Of a stretch of DNA of 13,526 bases, positions 7,007 through 13,526 are shown piece after piece. This DNA is from CAZKGE01 sp964541695. GTDB taxonomy: Bacteria; Bacillota; Clostridia; Christensenellales; CAG-138. The stretch lies in NCBI GenBank assembly GCA_964541695.1, contig CAZIRB010000063.1, positions 1-13,526 on the forward strand, written 5' to 3'. The notes beneath the pieces were generated by a model. The model was given only the letters and a program-made list of their open reading frames with translations, had not been told where the DNA came from and did no database searches. How positions within the stretch are numbered: position 1 is the stretch's first letter; every line of letters begins with the position of its first letter. The position numbers were made by a program, and so were the translations under genes.

Positions 7007-8025
7007 TCCTCCGGCGTCCAGACGCCCGTATCGCCCGGCACGGCATGGTCCGTGCCGTTTTTGATTGCGGCGTTGATTGCCTCGGCCACGTACGGCACGG
7101 AGGCGAGCGCCTGCGGCAGCGTGTTGGCGTTGTGCCCGAACTCGATCAGCATGCAGCAGCCCGGCACGTGCTGGTTGTAGCGGCCGCTCTTGACGCGCAC
7201 CTCGCGCGCAAGCTTCGGGTTGATCGACTGCAGGTACGAGGTCACGGTCTGCGCGAACGCGAGCGTGTTTTCGTAGTCCGGCATTTCGCCGAATCCTGTG
7301 CCGGTTGCGCCCTTGCCCGTGCCCACGACGAACATCACGCGCGCGCACTCCTCGCCGCCGAGCTTGACGAAGTCCGTCTTCCCCGAGGCGCTCTTGCCGT
7401 AGGCGTCGCGGTGCACGTCGATGAAATAACGGATGGTCGGGTACCGGTCCAGATACGCGAGCATGGTCTTTTCGGAGCGCGAGTACGCCGTGGCAAGCCG
7501 CGGCGGCTCGTGATTGGTCGTGTCGTGCACAACGGCAAAGCCGTACACGTTCTCGAGCGTGTTTGCCAAAGCCTCGCCGACCGCGACCACGCTCTTGTCC
7601 TGCTCCTTCGTGCGGTAGTTATCGCTCGGCTCATAGGTATAGCCGTCGCACTGGCGGTAGGCCTCCGTCGCGTGCGTGTGGTAGATCAATATCTCCGGTC
7701 CCTCGGCGGGCGTGGGCTCCGCTGTCGGTTCGGGCGTTTTTACGATCGGCGCGGCGGTCTTTTTCGGCGCGGCGGACGGCGTCCTCGTCGGCGCGGGCGT
7801 GGGCGTGCCGGTCGGGCGCAGCAAAAACGCCTCGGCAAGGCCGCTCTCGATCTCGGCCGGCTCGAGCAGAAGCAGCACCGCCGCCGCAAGGAAAATGGCC
7901 GCGGAAGACAGCATGACGAGCAGGAGCAGCGCCGCGCGCTGCCTTTTCGTCTGCGGCTGGCCCTGTTTTTTCCGTACGGCCGGATAGAGCGTCCTTCTTC
8001 GATTGAAACGCCGCGGAAATCCCAT
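7003..8025 (-). CDS. spoIIP: Stage II sporulation protein P family, septal peptidoglycan hydrolase
   Basis: This 340-residue membrane-anchored protein of the SpoIIP family (N-acetylmuramoyl-L-alanine amidase and endopeptidase) acts with SpoIID and SpoIIM to thin the septal wall during engulfment. A basic N-terminus precedes one transmembrane segment at about 31-54. A Pro/Thr/Ala-rich linker (about 70-110) follows, then the catalytic domain from about 111. Metal-site candidates are visible: IYHTHATEAY (His116, His118, Glu121), DVHRDAYG, and LIEFGHNANT near the C-terminus. B. subtilis SpoIIP is somewhat longer (about 400 residues). The ATG at 8023-8025 has GAGGG nine bases upstream. It lies 33 bases after gpr, the same gpr-spoIIP order as in Bacillus. 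It converges on the hypothetical gene with overlapping stops. The family call is firm; a spore-cortex paralogue is a lesser possibility. Confidence 0.9.
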   Translation of the reverse strand: MGFPRRFNRRRTLYPAVRKKQGQPQTKRQRAALLLLVMLSSAAIFLAAAVLLLLEPAEIESGLAEAFLLRPTGTPTPAPTRTPSAAPKKTAAPIVKTPEPTAEPTPAEGPEILIYHTHATEAYRQCDGYTYEPSDNYRTKEQDKSVVAVGEALANTLENVYGFAVVHDTTNHEPPRLATAYSRSEKTMLAYLDRYPTIRYFIDVHRDAYGKSASGKTDFVKLGGEECARVMFVVGTGKGATGTGFGEMPDYENTLAFAQTVTSYLQSINPKLAREVRVKSGRYNQHVPGCCMLIEFGHNANTLPQALASVPYVAEAINAAIKNGTDHAVPGDTGVWTPED

Positions 8026-8044
8026 TTGTACATGCCCTCGAATA

Positions 8045-8075
8045 AGGGTATGCGGGCATCAGGAAAGCAATGTCA
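8045..8075 (-). promoter_or_regulatory. Weak candidate sigma-E promoter for the spoIIP-family gene
   Basis: Minus strand: TGACATT (8069-8075), 16 bases, CATACCCT (8045-8052). The -10 matches the mother-cell sigma-E consensus CATACANT at all but one position; the -35 and spacing are poorer. Transcription would start near 8038, almost on the ribosome site, which argues against it. A 6-bp repeat, ATGCCC/GGGCAT (8054-8059 and 8032-8037), flanks the -10, and its 3' arm covers part of the ribosome site. Confidence 0.25.
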
Positions 8076-8976
8076 TGATTTCGGACAGGTATCCGCGGTG
8101 CAGCATGCGATTCATGCCTTTTGCGAGCATATCGGCCGCGTCGTCGATCATCTGGTCGATGTCCTTGGGCGTTACGATCATCGTGCCGAACTGCTCGCGC
8201 ATCGTGCCGTCCACGAGCGAAAACAGCGCGTCGGCGGAGCGGTCCGCCTCGGTCTTGTTGTTGATCGCCGCGAGCGTCTCCATCACGATCGTCGACGCGT
8301 ACACGACCGTCGGCACGCCGACGGCGATCACCGGCACGCCGAGCGTCGCCTCGTTGAGCCCCTGCTGGCGGTTGTTGACGCCAGCGCCGGGCAGGATGCC
8401 GCTGTTGTTGAGCTGCACGACCGTGCTGATGCGCGAGGCCTTGCGCGAGGCCAGCGCGTCGATGCAGATGATGCAGTCCGGCTTGATTTGCTCGACCAGG
8501 CCCTGCACGACGTCGATCGTCTCAAGCCCCGTGATGCCGAGCACGCCCGGCGCGATCGCCGCCACCGAGCGCATGCCCGTCGGGGCCAGGTCGTTGGCCT
8601 TTTCGCGGATGTGCCTGGTCACGCAGAGCTTCTCGACCGTGCGGGGGCCCAATGCGTCCGGCGTAACGAACCGGTTGCCGAGGCCGACCACGAGCACGGT
8701 GTCCGCCTTGGGGAGCTTTTTGATGAGCTCGTCGAGCGCGCCCGCGACGGCGTCGGCCACGCGCTCGAACACGTCCGGATCGCGGTCGGCGATCTTGTCC
8801 GCCTCGATCGAGATGTAGTCGCCGACGGGCTTGTCAAGGCGGATGGAGGCCGGTTCCGTCTCGATGGCGATGTGCGTGATATCGACCCCGTCCTTTTTCT
8901 CCTTCTTCTCCGTCACACCCTTGAGCGAGCCGTTTAATTCGCGCGCCTCCGCCGCCAGGTCCGTGCGCATCCACAT
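8059..8976 (-). CDS. gpr: Germination protease Gpr (GPR endopeptidase, MEROPS A25)
   Basis: This 305-residue protease is stored in the forespore and degrades small acid-soluble spore proteins when the spore germinates. The N-terminus has the family signature MRTDLAAEARE. The two essential aspartates of B. megaterium GPR (127 and 193) match Asp107 (TPDALGP) and Asp173 (CIDALASR), with the same spacing of 66. GVPTVVYAS has Tyr where I expect Asp (GVPTVVDA). I chose the ATG at 8974-8976, six bases after GGGGTG. An upstream GTG at 9009 would translate through the terminator's T-tract and is unlikely. This leaves only about two residues before the mature-like RTDLA, so the usual propeptide is nearly absent. 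A terminator lies directly upstream and a candidate sigma-G promoter overlaps its stem. The spoIIP-family gene follows. Confidence 0.95.
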   Translation of the reverse strand: MWMRTDLAAEARELNGSLKGVTEKKEKKDGVDITHIAIETEPASIRLDKPVGDYISIEADKIADRDPDVFERVADAVAGALDELIKKLPKADTVLVVGLGNRFVTPDALGPRTVEKLCVTRHIREKANDLAPTGMRSVAAIAPGVLGITGLETIDVVQGLVEQIKPDCIICIDALASRKASRISTVVQLNNSGILPGAGVNNRQQGLNEATLGVPVIAVGVPTVVYASTIVMETLAAINNKTEADRSADALFSLVDGTMREQFGTMIVTPKDIDQMIDDAADMLAKGMNRMLHRGYLSEIMTLLS

Positions 8977-8990
8977 GTCGTTCACCCCGC

Positions 8991-9026
8991 AAAAAATAAA
9001 AAAAGTCACGGCGTTTTGCCGTGACT
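8991..9026 (-). terminator. Rho-independent terminator after spoIVA
   Basis: On the minus strand AGTCACGGC, a 5-base loop and GCCGTGACT form a perfect 9-bp stem (9026-9018 with 9012-9004). The T-tract TTTTTTATTTTTT (9003-8991) follows directly. It lies 15 bases after the spoIVA stop and ends 14 bases before the gpr start codon. There is no T-run on the plus strand, so it acts only on spoIVA-side transcripts. Confidence 0.93.
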
Positions 9027-9055
9027 AGTATCCGCAGGAAATTACAGCATGATGC
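9026..9055 (-). promoter_or_regulatory. Candidate forespore (sigma-G-type) promoter for gpr
   Basis: Minus strand: GCATC (9051-9055), 18 bases, GATACTA (9026-9032). Against the B. subtilis sigma-F/G pattern (GHATR, 17-18 bases, CATNNTA), one base differs in each box. It lies within the spoIVA end and the short gap after it. The predicted start, near 9019, falls inside the terminator stem, so the resulting RNA would lack most of the 5' arm and could not form the terminator. Confidence 0.4.
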
Positions 9056-10520
9056 AGATCAACCCGTTGCAGCCCTCGTTGACGATGCGTTCGAGCGTCT
9101 GCTGGAGCTTGCCGCGCACGTCGTCCGGCAGCGCGGTCACCTTGCTCTGCATGCCGTCGCGCACGAGGTCGTAGAGCGACTTGCCGAATATGTTCGTCTG
9201 CCAGATCGCGGCAGGGTCGTTTTGGAACTTGTCGAGCAGGTGGTCGACGAACGCCGCAGACTGCTGCTCCGTGCCGACGATCGGGCTGACCTCGCTGTCG
9301 ATGTCCACGCGGATGACGTGCAGGCCGGACGCTTTGGCGCGCAGCCGCACGCCGAACCGGTTGCCCTGCTGCATGATCTCCGGCTCGAGCAGCTCCATCT
9401 CGTCGATGGCGGGCGGCACAAGGCCGTAGCCGGTCTGCTTCGCCTCCACGAGCGCGCCCGCGATGCGGTCGTACTCCGTCTTGCTGCCTAAAAAGTCCTT
9501 CAGCGCCGAGAACAGCTCGAAATCGTCCGAGATGTTCGTGTTGCACACTTCGCTCAGCACCTGGTAGAACAATCCCTCCTCGGGCTGTATCGAGAGCGTG
9601 ACCGTGCCGGTGCCAAGCTCGATCGACTCCATGCGCGCGCCCTGGAACTGCTCGATGTTGGCCATCTCGGAGAGCAGGTAGTTATAGTCGCGCACGCTCA
9701 CGAGATTCGGAAGCGCGGAGTAGACCGGAAGCAGCAGCCGCTGCATGAGCGGGTGTTCGCAGGGCAGTGCGCGAAGAAAAGCAGGCACGCGCACCTCGAT
9801 CTGGCGCAGCGGAAACGCGAGCAGGATGTTCTCGATCAGCGTGCCCGCTTCCTCCTGCGACATCTGCATCACGTTCATCGACACGGCCGTCGCGCGGTAC
9901 CGGTCGGCAAGCTCGTCGCGGAGCCTTCGCGCGCCGTCGCCGTACGGGTCCGTGCTGTTGACCACGATCACGAACGGCTTGCCGGTCGCCATCACCTCGC
10001 GGATGACCTGGTCCTCGGCCTCGACGTAGCTCTCGCGCGGAATGTCCGTGATGCTGCCGTCGGTCGTCATGATGACGCCGATCGTCGAGTGCTCCGTGAT
10101 CACCTTGCGCGTGCCGATCGCCGCGGCCTCCTCGAACGGGATGTCGTGGTCGAACCACGGCGTACGCACCATACGCGGCGCGTCGCCCTCGAGCTGGCCG
10201 ATCGCGCCCGGGATGAGATACCCCACGCAGTCGACCAGGCGCACGTTGCAGGTCTCGTTGTCGGCAAGCTCGAGGCGGATGGCGTCGTTCGGGACGAACT
10301 TGGGCTGCGTGGTCATGATCGTCCGCCCGGCGCCGCTCTGCGGAAGCTCATCCACCACGCGCGTGCGCACATGCTCGTTCTCGATGTTCGGCAGCACGAG
10401 AAGGTCGACGAAGCGCTTGATGAACGTCGATTTCCCGGTGCGGACCGGCCCGACCACGCCAATATAGATGTCCCCCTGCGTGCGCATCGCAATATCGTGA
10501 TAGAGTTTTGCCTTTTCCAT
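9042..10520 (-). CDS. spoIVA: Stage IV sporulation protein A, spore coat morphogenetic ATPase
   Basis: This 492-residue protein has the same length as B. subtilis SpoIVA. It polymerises on the outer forespore membrane in the mother cell, using ATP, to form the base of the spore coat. The P-loop is GPVRTGKST with Lys30. DCVGYLIPGAIG, GVIMTTDGSITDIPRESYV and VVNSTDPY continue the TRAFAC-like NTPase domain (about 1-240). Middle and C-terminal domains follow, ending in the conserved tail NEGCNGLICIML needed for forespore targeting in Bacillus. The ATG at 10518-10520 has GAGGAGG seven bases upstream; that ribosome site is the 3' arm of a 14-bp hairpin. plsY lies 91 bases upstream without a terminator, and a strong terminator follows. 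All key motifs are intact. Confidence 0.98.
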   Translation of the reverse strand: MEKAKLYHDIAMRTQGDIYIGVVGPVRTGKSTFIKRFVDLLVLPNIENEHVRTRVVDELPQSGAGRTIMTTQPKFVPNDAIRLELADNETCNVRLVDCVGYLIPGAIGQLEGDAPRMVRTPWFDHDIPFEEAAAIGTRKVITEHSTIGVIMTTDGSITDIPRESYVEAEDQVIREVMATGKPFVIVVNSTDPYGDGARRLRDELADRYRATAVSMNVMQMSQEEAGTLIENILLAFPLRQIEVRVPAFLRALPCEHPLMQRLLLPVYSALPNLVSVRDYNYLLSEMANIEQFQGARMESIELGTGTVTLSIQPEEGLFYQVLSEVCNTNISDDFELFSALKDFLGSKTEYDRIAGALVEAKQTGYGLVPPAIDEMELLEPEIMQQGNRFGVRLRAKASGLHVIRVDIDSEVSPIVGTEQQSAAFVDHLLDKFQNDPAAIWQTNIFGKSLYDLVRDGMQSKVTALPDDVRGKLQQTLERIVNEGCNGLICIML

Positions 10521-10526
10521 ACAAGC

Positions 10527-10573
10527 GCCTCCTCAAATATACAGGTTCAATCCCTAAATGTATATGAGGAGGC
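10527..10573 (-). promoter_or_regulatory. RNA hairpin covering the spoIVA ribosome binding site
   Basis: On minus-strand RNA, GCCTCCTCATATAC (10573-10560) pairs with GTATATTTGAGGAGGC (10542-10527). This gives 9 bp, a 2-base bulge, then 5 bp, around a 17-base loop (10559-10543). The 3' arm contains the whole GAGGAGG ribosome site of spoIVA. No T-run follows on either strand, so it is not an ordinary terminator. RNA reading through from plsY would carry both arms; RNA started from the candidate sigma-E promoter would lack the 5' arm. Confidence 0.75.
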
Positions 10574-10586
10574 CGTGCGAACATGT
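10557..10586 (-). promoter_or_regulatory. Candidate sigma-E promoter for spoIVA
   Basis: Minus strand: ACATGTT (10580-10586), 15 bases, TATACATT (10557-10564). The -10 matches sigma-E CATACANT at all but the first base; the -35 matches KMATATT at five of seven. The predicted start, near 10550, gives a 30-base leader and lies in the loop of the hairpin. spoIVA is a sigma-E gene in B. subtilis, which supports the reading. Confidence 0.45.
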
Positions 10587-10611
10587 ATCATTTTGTGAGC
10601 GCAAACCGCTT

Positions 10612-11226
10612 CTATGGGACGATCTTTCCCTCCTCGCCGTGCAGGAGCCGTTTGATGTTATCCTTGTGCCGCAAAAACACGATGACGATCAGCGCCGCGG
10701 CAAGGCATACGAGCGGGATGTTGGAAAGCCTGAGAACCAGCACGCTGACGAGGAACGCGAGCATGCCCGAGAGCGACATGACCGACATGCGCTTTGTGGC
10801 GAGGAACACGGCGATCCACACGGCGGTCGTGACGGCCGCGCCGAGCGGAAACGTCAGCCACGCGATGGCAAACGACGACGCGATGCCCTTGCCGCCGCGG
10901 AACTGCGCCAGCGCCGGCCAGCAATGCCCGACGACGACGAACAGCCCGCCGATGTAACCGCCGACGACGCCCATAAGCAGGTTGCCCGTCAGAACGCCGA
11001 GCGCGGCCTTTGCAAAATCGCCCACGAACGTGACCGCGCCGGGCTTGAAGCCGAACGAGCGGATCATGTTCGTCGTGCCGGCGTTGCCGCTGCCGTGGTT
11101 GCGCACGTCGTCGTGAAACTTATATTTGCTGATGATGATCGCCGTCTGCAGGTTGCCGAGCAGATAGCCGACGGCCGCCGCGATCAGCGCGCCCCACACC
11201 GAAAACTCCGGAAACAACCGAATCAT
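10612..11226 (-). CDS. plsY: Acyl-phosphate:glycerol-3-phosphate acyltransferase PlsY
   Basis: This 204-residue integral membrane enzyme transfers an acyl group from acyl-phosphate to the 1-position of glycerol 3-phosphate, the first step of phospholipid synthesis. The three conserved PlsY loops are present: GSGNAGTTN (45-53), GHCWP with RGGKG (100-114), and LRHKDNIKRLLHGEE near the C-terminus. Several hydrophobic segments lie between them (about 10-32, 62-100, 115-142, 148-185). Length is typical. The ATG at 11224-11226 has GGAGGAGG six bases upstream and lies one base after the der stop (TGACATG), so the two are co-transcribed and probably coupled. In many Clostridia gpsA follows plsY; here spoIVA follows after 91 bases. 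Confidence 0.96.
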   Translation of the reverse strand: MIRLFPEFSVWGALIAAAVGYLLGNLQTAIIISKYKFHDDVRNHGSGNAGTTNMIRSFGFKPGAVTFVGDFAKAALGVLTGNLLMGVVGGYIGGLFVVVGHCWPALAQFRGGKGIASSFAIAWLTFPLGAAVTTAVWIAVFLATKRMSVMSLSGMLAFLVSVLVLRLSNIPLVCLAAALIVIVFLRHKDNIKRLLHGEEGKIVP

Positions 11227-11227
11227 G

Positions 11228-12553
11228 TCACGCCTCCTCCTTCTTCCTGCTCCTGAACCATATGCGGATGGGCGTCCGGTTCAGATCAAAGGATTTCCGC
11301 AGGAAGTTCTCCAGATATCTTTGATACGAAAAATGCACGAGCTCCGGGTCGTTGACGAACACGATGAACGTCGGCGGCCGCGTCGAAGCCTGCGTGGCGT
11401 AGTAGATCTTGAGCTGGCGACCCTTGTCGGACGGCGGGTCCTGCATCGCGATCGCCTCGCCGAGCACGTCGTTTAGGGTACCCGTCGGCACGCGGCGGCC
11501 CGCCTCGTCGTACACCTCGGCCGCGTAGTCGAGCACCTTGTTCACGCGCTGGCCGGTCTTGGCCGACAGAAAGAGCATCGGCACATAGCTCATAAACGCG
11601 AGGTCCGCGCCCATCGTTTCCTTGAACCGGTTGACGGTGTACGTGTCCTTCTCGATCAAATCCCATTTGTTGACGAGCAGCACGGACGCCTTGCCCTGCT
11701 CGTGCGCGTAGCCCGCGATGCGCACGTCCTGCTCGGACAGTCCCTGCTCCGCGTCGCACACGATCAGCACAACGTCCGCGCGGCGCACCGCCGCAAGCGA
11801 GCGGATCACGCTGTAGCGCTCGATGCTCTCGTCCTCGATCGCGCGCTTCCGGCGGATGCCCGCCGTGTCGACGAGCGTGTAGTCGCGCCCGCCGAAGGAA
11901 AACGGCGTGTCGATCGAGTCGCGCGTCGTGCCGGGCACGTCGCTGACGATCGAGCGCTCCTCGCCGAGCAGCGCGTTAACCAGGCTCGACTTGCCGACGT
12001 TCGGCTTGCCGACCACGGCGATGTTGATGCGCTCGCTCTCCTCGCCTCCGATGTCGCGCGGGAAGTCGCGCACGACCTCGTCGAGCAAATCGCCCAGGCC
12101 CAGCCCCTGCTCCGCGGAGATGCCGTACGGCTCGCCGAGGCCCAGCGCGTAAAACTCGTAGACCGCCTCGTCGTATTTCTTGGCGTCGATCTTGTTGACC
12201 GCGAGCACGATGGGCTTGCCGCTCTTGCGGAGCATGGTCGCAACCTCGCCGTCCGTGTCCGTCAGCCCCTCGCGCCCGTCGACGAGGAAAACGATCACGT
12301 CCGCCGTCTCGACCGCAAGCTCCGCCTGCCGCCGCATCTGCGCGGCGATCTGGTCCTGGTTGGTAGGTTCGATGCCGCCCGTGTCGATCACCGTGAACGA
12401 ATAGTTCAGCCAGTCCGCGTCGCCGTAGATGCGGTCCCGTGTAACGCCCGGCGTGTCCTCCACGATTGCGACGCGGCGGCCGACAAGCTTATTGAACAAT
12501 GTGGATTTGCCGACGTTCGGCCTGCCCACGATCGCCACCAGCGGTTTTACCAT
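11228..12553 (-). CDS. der: Ribosome biogenesis GTPase Der (EngA)
   Basis: This 441-residue protein has two tandem GTPase domains and a C-terminal KH-like domain; it is needed for maturation of the 50S subunit. Domain 1 has GRPNVGKS (10-17), DTGG and NKID (120-123). Domain 2 has GKPNVGKS (182-189), DVPGTTRDSID, DTAGIRRK and NKWD. The last 110 or so residues, ending RTPIRIWFRSRKKEEA, are the KH-like part. The two P-loops give a short direct DNA repeat. I chose the ATG at 12551-12553 (MVKPLVAIVG), with TGGAG seven bases upstream; the open frame reaching 12640 adds 29 residues that are shadow of the upstream gene. It lies 4 bases after the DUF512 gene and one base before plsY. Confidence 0.98.
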   Translation of the reverse strand: MVKPLVAIVGRPNVGKSTLFNKLVGRRVAIVEDTPGVTRDRIYGDADWLNYSFTVIDTGGIEPTNQDQIAAQMRRQAELAVETADVIVFLVDGREGLTDTDGEVATMLRKSGKPIVLAVNKIDAKKYDEAVYEFYALGLGEPYGISAEQGLGLGDLLDEVVRDFPRDIGGEESERINIAVVGKPNVGKSSLVNALLGEERSIVSDVPGTTRDSIDTPFSFGGRDYTLVDTAGIRRKRAIEDESIERYSVIRSLAAVRRADVVLIVCDAEQGLSEQDVRIAGYAHEQGKASVLLVNKWDLIEKDTYTVNRFKETMGADLAFMSYVPMLFLSAKTGQRVNKVLDYAAEVYDEAGRRVPTGTLNDVLGEAIAMQDPPSDKGRQLKIYYATQASTRPPTFIVFVNDPELVHFSYQRYLENFLRKSFDLNRTPIRIWFRSRKKEEA

Positions 12554-12557
12554 GCGT

Positions 12558-13526
12558 TTACTCCATCCATACCGTATTGACCAACTCCGCGCCGTCCGCG
12601 ACGGGAACGATGCGCACATCGAGCAGCCGCGCGGCTTCATCGAGCGCCATGTCGTCGAGGAATACTTCCTCGCGCTCGCGCAGCATGCAGCCCGGAATCA
12701 ACAGTATATCCGTTTTCAGCCGCCCCCGCAACTGCGCGACGAGGTCCTGGCCCGTGACGAGCCCCGCGACGTTGACGCCGGGGCCGAAGAAGTCGTTCCG
12801 GATCGCGAACGTGTCGAATACGGCCCCGTACGGCTCAAGGTACCCCAGCGCCGCGGTCAGGATCGGCGTGGCGGCCTCACCGCCGGCGAACGAGAACCGC
12901 CTGTGCTCCGGCAGCGGCCCGCGGTCGGCAAGCGCGTCCAGCAGCTCGCCCTCGAAGCGGCGCAATAAGCCCACGCCGTTCTCGATCTGCGGAAAATCCT
13001 CGTACGCGGTAAACGGCGGCAGCGCGCGGTCAGCCAGCACGTACCATTCGTCGGCCAGGAACGCAAAGCGCGTGCCGTGTTCGGCGAGGCAGCGAGTTTG
13101 AACGTTCTCAACGAAATCAATTACGGTTTCGGCCTCCGCGCGCGTAAAGCCGCGCAAATCGGGGAGCCCCGCGCGGTATTTCGTCAGCCCGACCGGCACG
13201 ACGGCCACGGACCGCGCGGCGGGACGGAGCGAAGTAAGGTCGGCGATCGAGCGCGCGAGCACGTCCCCGTCGTTTAACCCCGGGCAGAGCACGATCTGCG
13301 CGTGGAAGCGCAGCCCGGCTCCGGCGAGCGCGGAAAGCCGCTCTAATATGCGCGCGGCCGTGGGGTTTTTCATCATATTCGCGCGCACCGCGCCGTCGGT
13401 CGCGTGCACGGAGACGTACAGCGGCTCGACGCGGCGCTTTAGGATGCGGGCAAACTCCGCGTCCGACACGTTCGTGAGCGTAATGTAGTTGCCCATGATG
13501 AACGACATGCGCCAGTCGTCGTCCTT
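12558..13526 (-). CDS. DUF512-family radical SAM protein (N-terminus off the window)
   Basis: The frame enters at the window edge as KDDDWRMSFIMGNYITLTNV and runs 322 residues to a TAA. YVSVHATDGAVRANMM, HAQIVLCPGLNDG and VAVVPVGLTKYR are characteristic of the DUF512 / putative Fe-S oxidoreductase family, as is the C-terminal DUF512 part with EWYVLADRALP. Members carry an N-terminal PDZ-like domain and a radical SAM CxxxCxxC cluster; both would lie before this piece, so I cannot check them. The reaction is unknown. The family is a regular upstream neighbour of der in Clostridia, and der starts 4 bases after this stop, so they form one operon. Confidence 0.9.
   Translation of the reverse strand, partial: KDDDWRMSFIMGNYITLTNVSDAEFARILKRRVEPLYVSVHATDGAVRANMMKNPTAARILERLSALAGAGLRFHAQIVLCPGLNDGDVLARSIADLTSLRPAARSVAVVPVGLTKYRAGLPDLRGFTRAEAETVIDFVENVQTRCLAEHGTRFAFLADEWYVLADRALPPFTAYEDFPQIENGVGLLRRFEGELLDALADRGPLPEHRRFSFAGGEAATPILTAALGYLEPYGAVFDTFAIRNDFFGPGVNVAGLVTGQDLVAQLRGRLKTDILLIPGCMLREREEVFLDDMALDEAARLLDVRIVPVADGAELVNTVWME

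Noticed and set aside
7700..7830. Low-complexity repeat-like stretch in the spoIIP-family gene
   Set aside because: It encodes the Pro/Thr/Ala-rich linker between membrane anchor and catalytic domain, with no regular repeat unit.
7045..8937. 630-codon plus-strand open frame across spoIIP and gpr
   Set aside because: It spans two well-supported minus-strand genes and their gap; its composition (Arg, Val, Asp, His) is that of an antisense shadow, with no ribosome site.
8976..9009. Longer gpr start at GTG 9009 giving an 11-residue extension
   Set aside because: It would start in the terminator stem and translate its T-tract, and has no ribosome site; ATG 8976 follows GGGGTG at normal spacing.
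9753..10598. 281-codon plus-strand frame opposite spoIVA
   Set aside because: Shadow of spoIVA; no family features, and the opposite strand is a full-length conserved protein.
11996..12530. Direct repeats near 11996 and 12510 in der
   Set aside because: They encode the two PNVGKS P-loops of the tandem GTPase domains; expected gene architecture.
1..13526. CRISPR arrays, insertion sequences, tRNA or rRNA genes, phage or defence genes
   Set aside because: I looked on both strands and saw no spaced repeats, transposase motifs, tRNA arms with a CCA end, or rRNA segments.

Overview
This window looks like a high-GC, endospore-forming member of the Clostridia (Firmicutes). The evidence is a complete sporulation block (spoIVA, gpr, a spoIIP-family gene) joined to a DUF512 gene, der and plsY, a gene order I know from Clostridia. 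A YqeM-type methyltransferase, Hsp33 and strong Shine-Dalgarno sites fit as well. Coding GC is about 60-65% by hand counts. A run of exactly 100 N inside one gene marks a scaffold gap, so this is a draft assembly, possibly a metagenome bin. I cannot name the genus.

Layout. (1) Bases 1-4433, minus strand: a tightly packed operon read right to left. It holds a YqeM-like methyltransferase (interrupted by the N gap), hslO, a TPR protein, a THUMP-domain rRNA methyltransferase of the RlmL type, and the start of an ApgM-family phosphoglycerate mutase / proposed homoserine kinase that leaves the window. Genes overlap or lie within 3 nt. (2) Bases 4434-4599: a divergent promoter region with two near-consensus housekeeping promoters back to back. 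(3) Bases 4600-6488, plus strand: asd and dapA, the first two steps of the branch from aspartyl phosphate to lysine and diaminopimelate. (4) Bases 6575-7006, plus strand: an unrecognised 143-residue protein of lower GC. Its stop codon overlaps that of the convergent spoIIP-family gene. (5) Bases 7003-13526, minus strand, read right to left: a DUF512 radical SAM protein (N-terminus missing), der, plsY, spoIVA, gpr, and a spoIIP-family gene. No intergenic stretch exceeds 300 bases.

How the genes work together. asd-dapA supplies diaminopimelate for the cell wall and, in spore formers, dipicolinate for the spore core. SpoIVA builds the coat base in the mother cell. Gpr is the forespore-made protease that degrades small acid-soluble proteins at germination. 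SpoIIP cuts septal peptidoglycan during engulfment. Der and PlsY are vegetative housekeeping proteins.

The window is mostly ordinary core genome, but the junctions of the sporulation block look designed. The spoIVA ribosome site is locked in a 14-bp hairpin whose 5' arm overlaps a candidate sigma-E -10 box. A terminator sits directly in front of gpr, with a candidate sigma-G promoter that would start inside its stem. In both cases read-through RNA from the upstream gene would be silent while RNA from the gene's own sporulation promoter would be active. That shared logic is the most interesting thing I found; the hairpins are visible in the sequence, the promoter assignments are inference. Other points are an altered active-site motif in DapA, an almost absent Gpr propeptide, and the lack of gpsA between plsY and spoIVA.
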